Shown here: piece by piece, positions 1 to 9,348 of the stretch
How the letters are laid out: each line of letters opens with the position of its first letter
Position numbering within the stretch: position 1 is the first letter of the stretch
Source: Halicephalobus mephisto
Taxonomy: Eukaryota > Nematoda > Chromadorea > Rhabditida > Panagrolaimidae
Assembly (NCBI GenBank): GCA_009193035.1
Contig: SWDT01000002.1
Coordinates: forward strand, 806,001-870,000
Length of the DNA stretch: 64,000 bases
Reading direction: 5' to 3'
The notes under the pieces: model-generated
Told to the model about the DNA's origin: nothing
Databases searched by the model: none
The model's input: the letters and a program-made list of their open reading frames with translations, nothing else
Position numbers and translations under genes: made by a program

Positions 1-1771
1 TTCTGAGAAGATGAGAATCTTCTTTTTCCTCGTCCGTCATCCCTTTCCTCATTTTAATTCTATTGTCGTCTCCTAGAGCGCCTCTGGGGGCTGGATACGG
101 CCTCAGGCAGTACCCCGTGTAAATCCTCCTTCGTCTGCTCGACTGCTGATTACTGTCATTTTCGTCGTTACCTTCGTTCATGAAAGCTTGCAATTCTTCC
201 AATTTCAACTCTGGCGAACTGGATAAGTTCGATTTTTGAGCCTGGGGCAACTGACTAATTTCGATTTTCTTCACTGGCGACACATCTGCAATTTTCTGAA
301 CATCGGCCGGATTTACTTTCTGCGGAGAAGCGGGCGAAATATCCTTAACCGTCACGATTTGGTTAAAAGTGATATTTCCACAACTAGTCAAGGCGTCGAT
401 TAGTTGATGGAAGTCCTCGTTCGTTAGTGAATTCACCGTAATCAGGACAGCCGGGCCTTTTCTGAATTCCAGGGACATCGAGGATTCCTGTTTGTTCACG
501 ATGATGTCATTCGTTGGGAACTTCTCACTCAACTTGTATTCGAATCCGTTTTCGGTCGAACAAGATTCCAAAAACAAAATCATCTTCGAAAAAACGATTA
601 TCTTTCGATCCGCAAGGTCTCCAGCGACTGAATCTCTTGTATTCCCTACAGTAACCCCGCCGATGTGGATCATGTCCCCCAGGATCGACTTGGGGTCTTT
701 GCCGAACCACTTCTGGAGGTAATCCGTCGACTGGAATTCAAGCTGGATTTCTTTCTGTTTCCTTAAGTAAGCGCAATTCTGCCAGATGGACCTGTAAACG
801 GCTCCTGCTCTTTGGAGATTGCCCCGATCCGCGTGGGCATCTGGATAGTTCCTCTCGATTTCTTGGAGAACAACGGCGTATTTCTCAATATGACGGAAAA
901 CCAGGCTTAATCCGAAAATTAAATCCTTCAATTCCAGGGGTTTAGGTCTGCTGGCGAGGAAGCTTTCGAGCAAATTTTTGTTGTCGTTGACCAAAGCCAC
1001 TGCACTCGGGTGATTCAAGCAGTACTCCGTCAGCAATTCCTTCAGTTTAGGAGCGGCATCAAGGAACGCGGCTCCGATTCGTTGGGTGTTCAATTCCAGC
1101 CTAAAAACACGAGCATATTCGAAAATAAAAAAATGACAAACTTGGCTTGGTTTACGACGCTGGTTAGCAAGTTCGCCTTTGTCCGGAGGATTTCTTCCAG
1201 ATTACAGGCTAGAACGCCGTACTCCTCGTCTTGCAAGCTGCAAAAGGGGGATTAACGGGCCACAGGGGATGAAGCTGAACTTACATGCTTTCTTGACGGA
1301 TAGGTCGGAGAAATTCTTCGTAAATTTTCGTCAACTGCCTCAAATGCTCCTTCTCCTTCGCTGTGTATTCCAAAATGACGGTTTTTCGGTTCAAGGCTTG
1401 GTTGTTTTCGAATTCCTTTGCCGCTTGTTCGGAATGGGCCAAATGAGCCGTACTTTCTGGAGATTTCATATATCAAAACCAACAAAAAAGTCAAAAAACC
1501 AACCTGCACTTGTATTTTTTATAATTCCGACGAAATCAGAAGGAAACCAGCCGATTTTTCCGTCCAAATTTCCTTCCCACCATCCGCCCTCGAGCTGTTG
1601 AGTAACGAGAATAATATCATTTTTTTCAAAACTTAACTAAAAACATCCCAAATTAGCCTCAATTTAACATGAGATAATAGTGAAACACACCTCGTCATTA
1701 TTCTTCCCAGAAAATGTAAATTTCGCAATAGCTCTAACAACTTCTCCATCGTTCGACCCGTTTTCCACCAT
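1..1771 (-). CDS. pix-1: beta-PIX / ARHGEF7-like Rac-Cdc42 exchange factor (3' end off window)
   Basis: Beta-PIX proteins are Rho-family guanine nucleotide exchange factors that bind PAK through SH3 and GIT through the C-terminus at adhesions and cell edges. Five exons are visible on the minus strand: 1691-1771, 1504-1636, 1285-1456, 1142-1237 and 1-1100; all junctions are in phase. Residues about 8-66 form an SH3 domain with the ligand-groove motifs ALYDF-equivalent AIAKFTF, GGWWEG and [11 protein letters not shown] domain follows ([21 protein letters not shown], then the helix around NHPSAV), then a PH domain in the last exon. The tail is Ser/Pro-rich and basic ([17 protein letters not shown]) and is still open at base 1, so the GIT-binding and coiled-coil part lies outside. 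The order SH3-DH-PH without an N-terminal CH domain fits the short beta-PIX form. Start at 1771 is the only ATG ahead of SH3. It is divergent from eIF4A. Confidence 0.9.
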
Positions 1772-2017
1772 TTTTACAATCACTGACCGCAATCAATGAA
1801 GAAAACTTGGCGCACGGCCAGAGCGAACGAAATGTTCAAAAGAGAGACAGACCCGCCGGGCGGGGTTCCTGAAGGGAAAATTTGCTTGCCGCACTGTATT
1901 CCCAAACTCGCTCTTCGTCGTTATTATTGCACCGAGTACGAAGGTGGAATTTCCGATAGGAAACTGCTATTTTATTAAGTTCTCAACTCATATTCGTCAG
2001 CTTGTGGTAACCTTGTC
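1772..2017. promoter_or_regulatory. Shared 5' region between divergent beta-PIX and eIF4A genes
   Basis: Only 246 bp separate the start codons of two genes pointing away from each other, so both promoters must lie here or inside the first introns. The stretch is clearly more GC-rich than the surrounding introns. A TCAG at 1997-2000, 17 bp before the eIF4A ATG, could be a spliced-leader acceptor. No TATA box is convincing. Inference from position only. Confidence 0.5.
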
Positions 2018-3473
2018 ATGTCTGATGTCCAAGAACCGTAAGTTTCCGACTTTGTAATTGATTTCTCTGCGTTAAGAGTTTGCTTTCAATAGGTTGTCAG
2101 ATTTCGAAATCCCTATTAGTGCAATATTGATCAAAGACAGGCCTATCCTTCTTTCAAAATTGATATGTGAACCAGCCGTTTTTGTAACTTTTGTTTTCAG
2201 GCAACTCCAACATGAAGTGAACGAAGCTCCAGCCGAAGGCGGCCACGAGACTACGATCACCGCCGATGGCGTTATCGAATCCAACTGGGATCAAGTCGCT
2301 GAATCTTTCGATGATATGGATTTGAAAGAACAGCTTCTCCGTGGTATCTACGGTTTCGGTTTCGAAAAACCTTCCGCCATCCAGCAACGTGCTATTGTAC
2401 CGTGCTGCAGCGGTCGCGATGTCATCGCCCAAGCCCAATCCGGTACTGGCAAGACTGCTACATTCACTGTTTCCGTTCTTCAACGTGTGGATCCTGATTT
2501 GAAGGAAGTTCAAGCCCTCATTATGGCTCCTACTCGTGAATTGGCTCAGCAGATTGACATTGTCATGCGCGCTCTCGGAGAATACATGGGTCTCTCATTC
2601 CATGTTTGCATTGGTGGTACTAATGTTCAGGATGATAGACGCAAACTCGAAAGTGGTGCTCAAATTGTGGTGGGAACTCCCGGCCGTGTCAATGACATGA
2701 TTGTCCGTGGTCATTTGAAGACCGATGACATCAAGATGTTCGTCCTCGACGAAGCCGACGAAATGCTTTCTCGTGGTTTCAAAGAACAGATCTATGAGGT
2801 CTTCAAGACGTTACCCAACGATGTCCAAGTCATCTTGTTATCCGCTACTATGCCCACTGAAGTTTTGGAAGTTACTAAGAAGTTCATGCGTAGTCCTATT
2901 CGTATTTTGATTAAGAAGGAAGAAATCACTCTAGAAGGTATCCGTCAGTTCTACATCATGATTGAGAAGGAAGATTGGAAGTTCGAGACACTTTGCGATC
3001 TTTACGATACTGTGAACATTACCCAAGCTGTTATTTTCTGCAACACCCGTAAGAAGGTCGAGGAACTTGCCCAGAACATGGAAGCCCGTAAGTTCACGGT
3101 CTCCTTCATGCATGGTGAAATGGAGCAGCAAGAACGTGACCTCATTATGAGAGAATTCCGTTCTGGCTCTTCCCGTGTTTTGATCACCACCGATTTGTTG
3201 GCTCGTGGTATTGACGTCCAACAAGTTTCTGTTGTTATCAACTACGATCTCCCCAGGTAACCGCGAGAATTACATTCACCGGTAAGCTAGCTTAATACTT
3301 TGTCAATGAATGACCAACTAATTTGCAGTATTGGTCGCTCTGGTCGTTTTGGTCGTAAGGGTGTCGCCATCAACTTTGTCACCACTGCTGATGAGCGTGC
3401 TCTCAAGGATCTCGAAACTTACTACAACACTCAGATTGAGGAGATGCCTTCTACGATTGCTGATTACTTCTAA
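2018..3473 (+). CDS. inf-1: eukaryotic initiation factor 4A (DEAD-box RNA helicase), one-base frame break near 3' end
   Basis: eIF4A is the ATP-dependent RNA helicase of the eIF4F cap-binding complex; it unwinds 5' UTRs in the cytoplasm. Exons are 2018-2037, 2201-3281 and 3329-3473. The tiny first exon encodes MSDVQEP. Helicase motifs are all present in order: Q motif ([11 protein letters not shown]), motif [23 protein letters not shown], motif II DEAD, motif III SAT, then domain 2 with VIFCNTR and the ARGID motif V. Motif VI ([13 protein letters not shown]) is split across intron 2. Between the conserved DLPS and NRENYIHR the genome reads CCCCAGGTAACC at 3251-3262, one base too many, so conceptual translation stops at TAA (3258-3260). 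With one G removed the protein would be about 414 aa, normal for the family. Polyadenylation signal follows at 3559. See findings for the alternatives. Confidence 0.93.
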
Positions 3474-3558
3474 AGAGCGAGCATCGACCCTCGGAAACCC
3501 ATCTTTCAGTGAGGGTAAGCTAAATTCTATTTCGGTTCTGTTTCCACCATCCTGTTAT

Positions 3559-3564
3559 AATAAA
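3559..3564 (+). terminator. AATAAA polyadenylation signal of eIF4A
   Basis: A perfect AATAAA lies 86 bp after the eIF4A stop codon and 25 bp before the stop of the convergent SYF2 gene, so the two 3' UTRs very probably abut or overlap. Confidence 0.65.
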
Positions 3565-3588
3565 GAGAAAAGTAATTTTATCGCCAAA

Positions 3589-4478
3589 TCAAATAGCAGT
3601 GCCACGCTCGAGATCCTCTTTGATGTCTTCGGTGTACTTCCCGTAGAACCGATCCAGTTTCTTGTTGAACTTTCTGTTTCTCTCGTTGATGTAGTCGATG
3701 GGGGCGTCGGGATCGAACATTCGGCGACGGTGGTATTGGTCTCGTTTCTTCATTTGTCCCTTGACATCTGACGACAGTTTCTCCAGAGCTGCTTGAGTAG
3801 GATAATGAGATCCATGGATCATTGTGTTCACGCCAGGGTAAAACTGGTCCTCGCCCCTGAAATGGTCGTTTTGGAGGGGAAATTTGAAGACGGAACTCAC
3901 ACAACGTGCTTCATTTTCTCGTAGGATTCCATATTTGGCTTCAATCCATTCGTTAATCTCTCGTATTGTCTAATGGACATGGCTTCGTAATCGGCAAAAC
4001 CGGTGTCTGGGTTTTTCTTCCGTTTCCTCGAGATTTCGATTTTGTCAGCGATATCCGCTTGCATGTGCAAATCTTTAGCTCTGTCGAAGTCCACTCCTTG
4101 TTCTTCTGCTAGCTGAAAAGAATGATGGAATCAAGTCAAAGCTGCTAAAATTACCTTTCTCGCTTCTAGTTCCTGAAGTTCCCATTCTTGTCGTTGTCGC
4201 TTCTGATGGTAGTTCTTAGGTAACTTCTTCAATCTGTCTTCTTCCACAACTTGCTCATGGTTGATTTTCCTTGACTCTTCCTGGAAGAAAATTACATCAA
4301 AACAGGAAATTCATATATCAAAAGAATTATTAAATCCATATATAAAGAATGAAAAAACTGAAAAATCTATAGAAAAACTTACTCGTTTTTGGTGCAAAGC
4401 TCGGAATTTTTCTTTATATTTTGACAAATCTGGCTTTGCTGTAGATGAAGACAACGATTCGCTGCTTTCAGAGGACAT
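3589..4478 (-). CDS. syf-2: SYF2 / p29 pre-mRNA splicing factor
   Basis: SYF2 is a small component of the Prp19-associated (NTC) part of the spliceosome and acts in the nucleus during catalytic activation. Four exons (4383-4478, 4155-4280, 3901-4112, 3589-3856) join in frame to 233 aa, close to the roughly 240 aa of animal SYF2. The N-terminus is Ser-rich, then a highly charged coiled-coil stretch ([23 protein letters not shown]). The family's C-terminal signature is very clear: [35 protein letters not shown], then [18 protein letters not shown]. Start at 4478 is the first ATG after an in-frame stop. It faces eIF4A tail to tail with 115 bp between stop codons. Confidence 0.93.
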
Positions 4479-4560
4479 TTCAGAGGAACTGATGGAAGAA
4501 TTCCGTAAACATAGACTTTATAGATGTTGTTTCGAAATCAATGATGGATTTTCCTCTTGA

Positions 4561-5408
4561 GACCTGGCTTTTACATCAGCTGTTTCTTAATGTTTTTGCG
4601 CGGTTTGCCTCGTTTCTGAGTTTTTTGTTTTATAGAAATAATACAATTAAAAACGTGATATATGATTTGTTGAATTCCCGCAGAAAGCGAATGAGATAGG
4701 TGGAAAATAAAACTGGAAAATCTGGTAATGGATCCGCTGTTTCCGTTCTGATTTCCTTATCATATTTTTAGAAGCCTTTAAGGAGTTCTGAAAATGCTTG
4801 TTGAGACAGTTTTATAAAGAACTTGTAGCTTTTGTAATATTAAGATTGTTATATTTTTGAATTCCCGCGCAAAAGAGCGAGGTATGTGAAAAAGGAAATC
4901 TGATAATCGCCATCGAGATCGACTCGCTCTGTCCTTATTCTTCCGACTTTCCTTGCCAGTTTCCAAAACTTGAACAATTCTAGAAGTCCGTCCGAGGACA
5001 ATTTTGTAAATTTTTACAATTGTACGGTTTTTTGAAATTTTTGAATTCCTGCGCGAGAGGGTTGGCTGTCTAAAAATGGACAAAATTGGTAGATCTGGCA
5101 ACTATGGAAACCGACTGAGTATCTCTTCTAATTTCTTTTAAAATGACTAAAGTTTATAAAACTCTCCTAGAAATTCCACTCAGGACAATTTCGTAACAGA
5201 ACTTAACTTTTAATAATATTCTAGTTTGAATTCCCGCGCAAAGAGAATGTTCTTTATGAAAAACCCAAAAGTGGCAAATCTGGTAACTTCCTACCAATAT
5301 CTACTTTTTTAAAAATCTGTTTATAATTCTGAAATTTGAAATTATTTTTAATTTTTTATAATCCGGAAATTTATAATTATTTTTAATTCTCTATAAAAGT
5401 ATAATTCC
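4561..5408. repeat. Intergenic stretch with four copies of a dispersed GAATTCCCGCG repeat
   Basis: No gene is visible between SYF2 and POT1. Instead four diverged copies of one roughly 100-190 bp unit follow each other in the same orientation, each marked by TTGAATTCCYGCG and then an AATCTGRTAA box (near 4670, 4858, 5041 and 5226). The spacing of 183-188 bp between marks is regular, so this is a small tandem array of a family that occurs singly elsewhere in the window (8155, 31476 inverted, 40041 inverted, 51057). Confidence 0.75.
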
Positions 5409-5410
5409 AG
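5409..5410 (+). promoter_or_regulatory. Candidate spliced-leader acceptor of the POT1 gene
   Basis: ATTCCAG ends one base before the start ATG at 5412 after an AT-rich run. Nematode mRNAs commonly receive a spliced leader at such sites. Only the motif and its distance are seen; trans-splicing is inferred. Confidence 0.5.
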
Positions 5411-5411
5411 G

Positions 5412-8400
5412 ATGGGTGATGTCAGACCTACAGACAAGGACACATATTGGAAGCTTCATCACATCAAGGACACATATCCCTCATGCAACGTCTACGGCGT
5501 GATTACTAGGGTTGAAAAAATCGACAATAGTTATGATTCCAAAGGCCAATGTAAGTTTATTAATTTTCTTTATATATAATTCCGACTTTTTCACATATGA
5601 ATTCACTTTCTTCCATATATGAACTTAATTTTTCTATATATAATTTCGACTTTTCATATATGGATATAGTTAGCTTTTCATATATGAACTTAATTTTCCC
5701 CATACATAATTTCGTTTTTTTATATATGGATATAGTTAGCTTTTCATATATGAACTTAATTTTTCTTATATATAATTTCGTTTTGTTATATATAAAGATA
5801 GTTAGCTTTTCATATATTATTTTTTTATATGAACTTAATTTCCCCCAAATATTAGCTTTATATATGAATTTGACTTTTTTCATATATATAAATTTTGACT
5901 TTTTCACACATCAATTATGAATTTTACTTTTATGTATGAAGTTAGTTTTGTTTTTGTACATTATTTTTTAATATATGAACTTGGTTTTCTGTGTAAATTT
6001 AATTTTGTTTCAGATCAAGATCAATTTAGATTGAAACTGATCAGTAAGCCAGGCATGGAACCTGTTGATGTGACCATTTATGCCGCTTTCAACTCGCTTC
6101 CTGGAGATGTATTTATCATCGGCAATGTTGTCAGAATTCACAGGATTAGAGTTCTGAGATTCAACAGAAAACCTGGTTTGTATTTGTCTGGCAGACTGAA
6201 GCAACCTGTGTCCGTGGTCGTTTTTGAATTCAACGACCAGCTGGAGAAAACCATCATTTACAAAAGTCACATTGATGCCGCGTTTACTGAATTGGACGAT
6301 AATACGGTAAGTTTTCATTATTGATAAAAAATTAATCCATTTAAAAATAGTTATTTATTCAGTGCAAATAGGGAACTTTGATATATGGAAATTAACTTCA
6401 GAAGATAGAAAAAAAATTATGCATCTCATGTAGCCCTGGTATAAAATGTTTCAAGTATATCTGGATAGGATGTATTTCTAAAAAATTAACCGCAAAATTA
6501 TCACAAAAATTTTAGGCTAATTTAGTTTTTCGAATTTTGCAAAAATTCCTCTCGAGATCATTCCTTAAAAATGTTAGTTTCGGAATTTTATTAAATAATT
6601 AATTGTAAAATTGCATAAAATTATTAAATAACATAAAACAGAAATTTCAGGTTACTTTAGTTTTGAAATTTTCAGAAATTCGTACAGATTATTTTATAAA
6701 AATATTAATTTTGAATATTTAAAATAATATTTTTCTTAAAAGTTTAATTTTTTAGATAGAATACTTGAAACCGGCAATAATGTTTGTAAAAGGAATAACT
6801 CCATCTGGTGATTCTTTCGACCAAGAAGTTGTTAATGATGATGATTATGCTCCATCAATTTCAAATGAAGAACAATCTGTGGATTCGGCTAATGAAAACA
6901 GAAGAGTAGTTGTTTCTACTCAAACTACCCCTGCTCAACAAAGCATTATTCCTCAAAGACGAATTTCGAGGCCTGTGGATCAGAATCCTCCAGATACGGT
7001 AGTCCATTCTGAACCAGAAGTTGTTGATCGTCCATTGTACAGTAACATAGCTCGTCATAGAAGTCTAGATTCAATCGAGATTTTTGATGAAGTGAAAAGA
7101 AGAATCGGACGGTTCATGCATATTCATCAATACACTCGTTACTGTAATGTTGCTTGTGAGGTTTGTTTTCGATGTTTTTAAAAGTAATTTTTCTAAAAAT
7201 TAAGTTTTTAAAAATAATTTTTAATTTTTCTAAAAATTAAGTTTTTAATTTATTTTTTATTTTTCTAAGAATTAAGTTTTTAATTTATTTTTAATTTTTC
7301 TAAAAATTAAGGTTTTAAAATTTTGACTTTTGGTTAATTTTGAAATTTAAAAAAATTTACTTTTTTATTTGTAGGTCGTTTCTGCTTATTGCGGGAATAA
7401 GGAATTTAATATTCTTCGAGTTTGGGACGGTTCCAGAGCTCCATGGTATGGGTTATGGTATTTTGGAAAGTTTTATTTTTTTTGTTTTTAGTCGAATTAA
7501 AACAAATACTCGTGAAACGTTGATTTTGAATGGATTTGAACCGGCTTTTGGAGATCAGAAATTAGAAGCCCAGATAGAAGCGGATAACATGCTATATGAC
7601 ATCATATGTTGGGAAAAACACGGAGTAGATGCGGTTCAATTAAGGACAGGCGATTGGGTCGTGTTGACGAATCTCAATTACGTAATCAACAGAGATGCAT
7701 TGGCTTTACATGCTGGATGGGGAGCTGAAAGATATCTCACTGGAATTGAGAAATTAAAACTTGGTCATCCGGTGTATGATATTTTAAAAAATCAAATGCA
7801 AGATGCTAAAAAAGAATTAAGAGATGTTCAAATTCATCAAGATGTTAATGTTGAACATAATCCCGAACCTGTTGTTGATGAAATTCCACTTGGATTTGAT
7901 AGACCATTAGCGATCAGACCAAATGAAGGTAGTGATGAAGAAGTTCAAATTTCTCCAAATAGGTAATTTTTGAATTTAAAAAAATTATTTTTCAATTTTT
8001 TTTGTTTTAAAATTCCTAAAAAAGTCAAATTTTTTGATAACAGAAAAAGTAGTAAATCTAACAAATTATTATTGAAATTATTTTTTACAGTAATTAAAAA
8101 AATGTTTTTTCAAGGTAATTTTGCAGAAAAGTTACAGTATTTTTTAAAATTTTTGAATTCCCGCGAAAAAAGAGCAAATTTTATAAAAATAGGAAAAAGT
8201 GGTAAATCTGACAAGTTATTGTTGAAATTAATCTTTTTTTAAAAATGTTTTTTTACAGTAGTTTTAGAAATTGAAAAATTGAAAATTTTACTTTTTAATT
8301 GAATTTGTTTTTTTTAAATGTTAATTTGGTGATTTTTGTAGATCTAACAATCGGCCTCCAGTAACTGAACCGACTTCTGCTCCTGCTAGAATTGCTGTTT

Positions 8401-9272
8401 CTAGGACTACATCTAACTTGAATGTAGCTCAGAAATTTCCCCAGATTACTCCTAGAAGAAATCCGAGAAGAAATATATCGCAAAGTGTTCCTTGTACGCC
8501 TTCGAAAAATCCTCAAAGTCCGAGAAAATCTCCAAGAACTCCTGTTGTTATGTTTGCATCGTCGAGAATGGAACCAGGAACAAGTTCTCGATCTAATAGA
8601 CGAGATTTAAGAGATGGATGTCCTGCTACGGAACCAGTTGGAGGTAAGTTTTAAATATTTTTAGAATTTTTTGATGAATTTTCTATTTTAATTTCTCAGT
8701 TTTCTGATTTTTAAGGATTTTTTAGAATTTTGTAAAATTTTTGAAGTTTTAAAATTCCATTAGAAATTTTTCTAAAATATAAAAATTTAGTAATTTTTTA
8801 GAATTTTGTAAGTTTAAATTTTTTTTGAAATTTAAAAAATTTAGAAATAAGAGTTTTGGAAATTTTTGTTGAAATTAATTTTAATTTTTTAAAGTAAATT
8901 AAAATTTTGCCTAAAAAATTAAATTTTTTCAGGTAAAAAATTAAATTTTTAGGTAAAAAATTAAATTTTTTCAGGTAAAAAATTAAATTTTTAGGTAAAA
9001 AAAGATTTAATAGATCGAGAAGAAGAAATCTCTCGACTTCGGACGTTGATGAACAAACGAGAACTTTAAGAATGACCGGAGAACGTTTAAAAAGGCTTCT
9101 GGAATCTCCTAACAAAAATGACAAACATCGGACTAGAAGATTAACTTCCGATGCTACGGTAAGTGGATTTGGGACTGTATTGGATGTATTTGATACGTTT
9201 TAGCAATTAATGGAAGCAGAAATTGAAGACAGTCAACCAAGAAAAAAAAGAAAAAGTCAATTTTGCAAATAA
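5412..9272 (+). CDS. POT1: POT1-like telomere single-strand binding protein with two OB folds
   Basis: POT1 binds the single-stranded G-rich telomere overhang in the nucleus and controls telomerase access. Eight exons (5412-5550, 6014-6306, 6756-7160, 7375-7445, 7492-7962, 8342-8643, 8995-9158, 9204-9272) join in frame to 637 aa. Residues about 20-145 fit the first POT1 OB fold: YGVITRVEK, FRLKLISKPG, then GDVFIIGNVVRIHRIRV. An acidic, Gln/Thr/Ser-rich linker of about 110 residues follows. A second OB fold starts near residue 260 with YCNVACEVVSAYCGNKEF and the family motif ILRVWDGS. After about residue 440 the protein is disordered, rich in Ser, Pro and Arg (RRNPRRNIS, PSKNPQSPRKSPRTP) and ends in a nuclear-localisation-like PRKKRKSQ. 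I see no C-terminal TPP1-binding domain. The family assignment rests on motif order; remote OB-fold similarity leaves some doubt. Confidence 0.82.
5580..6005. repeat. Intronic repeats of the TTCATATATGAA type in POT1 intron 1
   Basis: Intron 1 is filled with about ten variants of a 25-60 bp unit containing CATATATGAACTTAATTTT or CATATATAATTTCG. The core is a self-complementary TTCATATATGAA. The same core is scattered through introns of most genes in the window. Confidence 0.7.
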
Positions 9273-9348
9273 GTGTAATTTTTAATTTCGTGTTTATGAT
9301 TTTTGTACGATTTGATACTCATTTTTAATGAGTTTTTTTTTTGTAATT

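Noticed and set aside
1010..1601. Plus-strand frames opposite beta-PIX
   Set aside because: Shadows of the RhoGEF exons on the minus strand.
2094..2200. Longer N-terminus for eIF4A by reading through intron 1
   Set aside because: GTAAG at 2038 and TTTTCAG at 2194-2200 are strong sites, and the joined MSDVQEP-QLQHE gives a normal eIF4A start; the read-through residues resemble no helicase.
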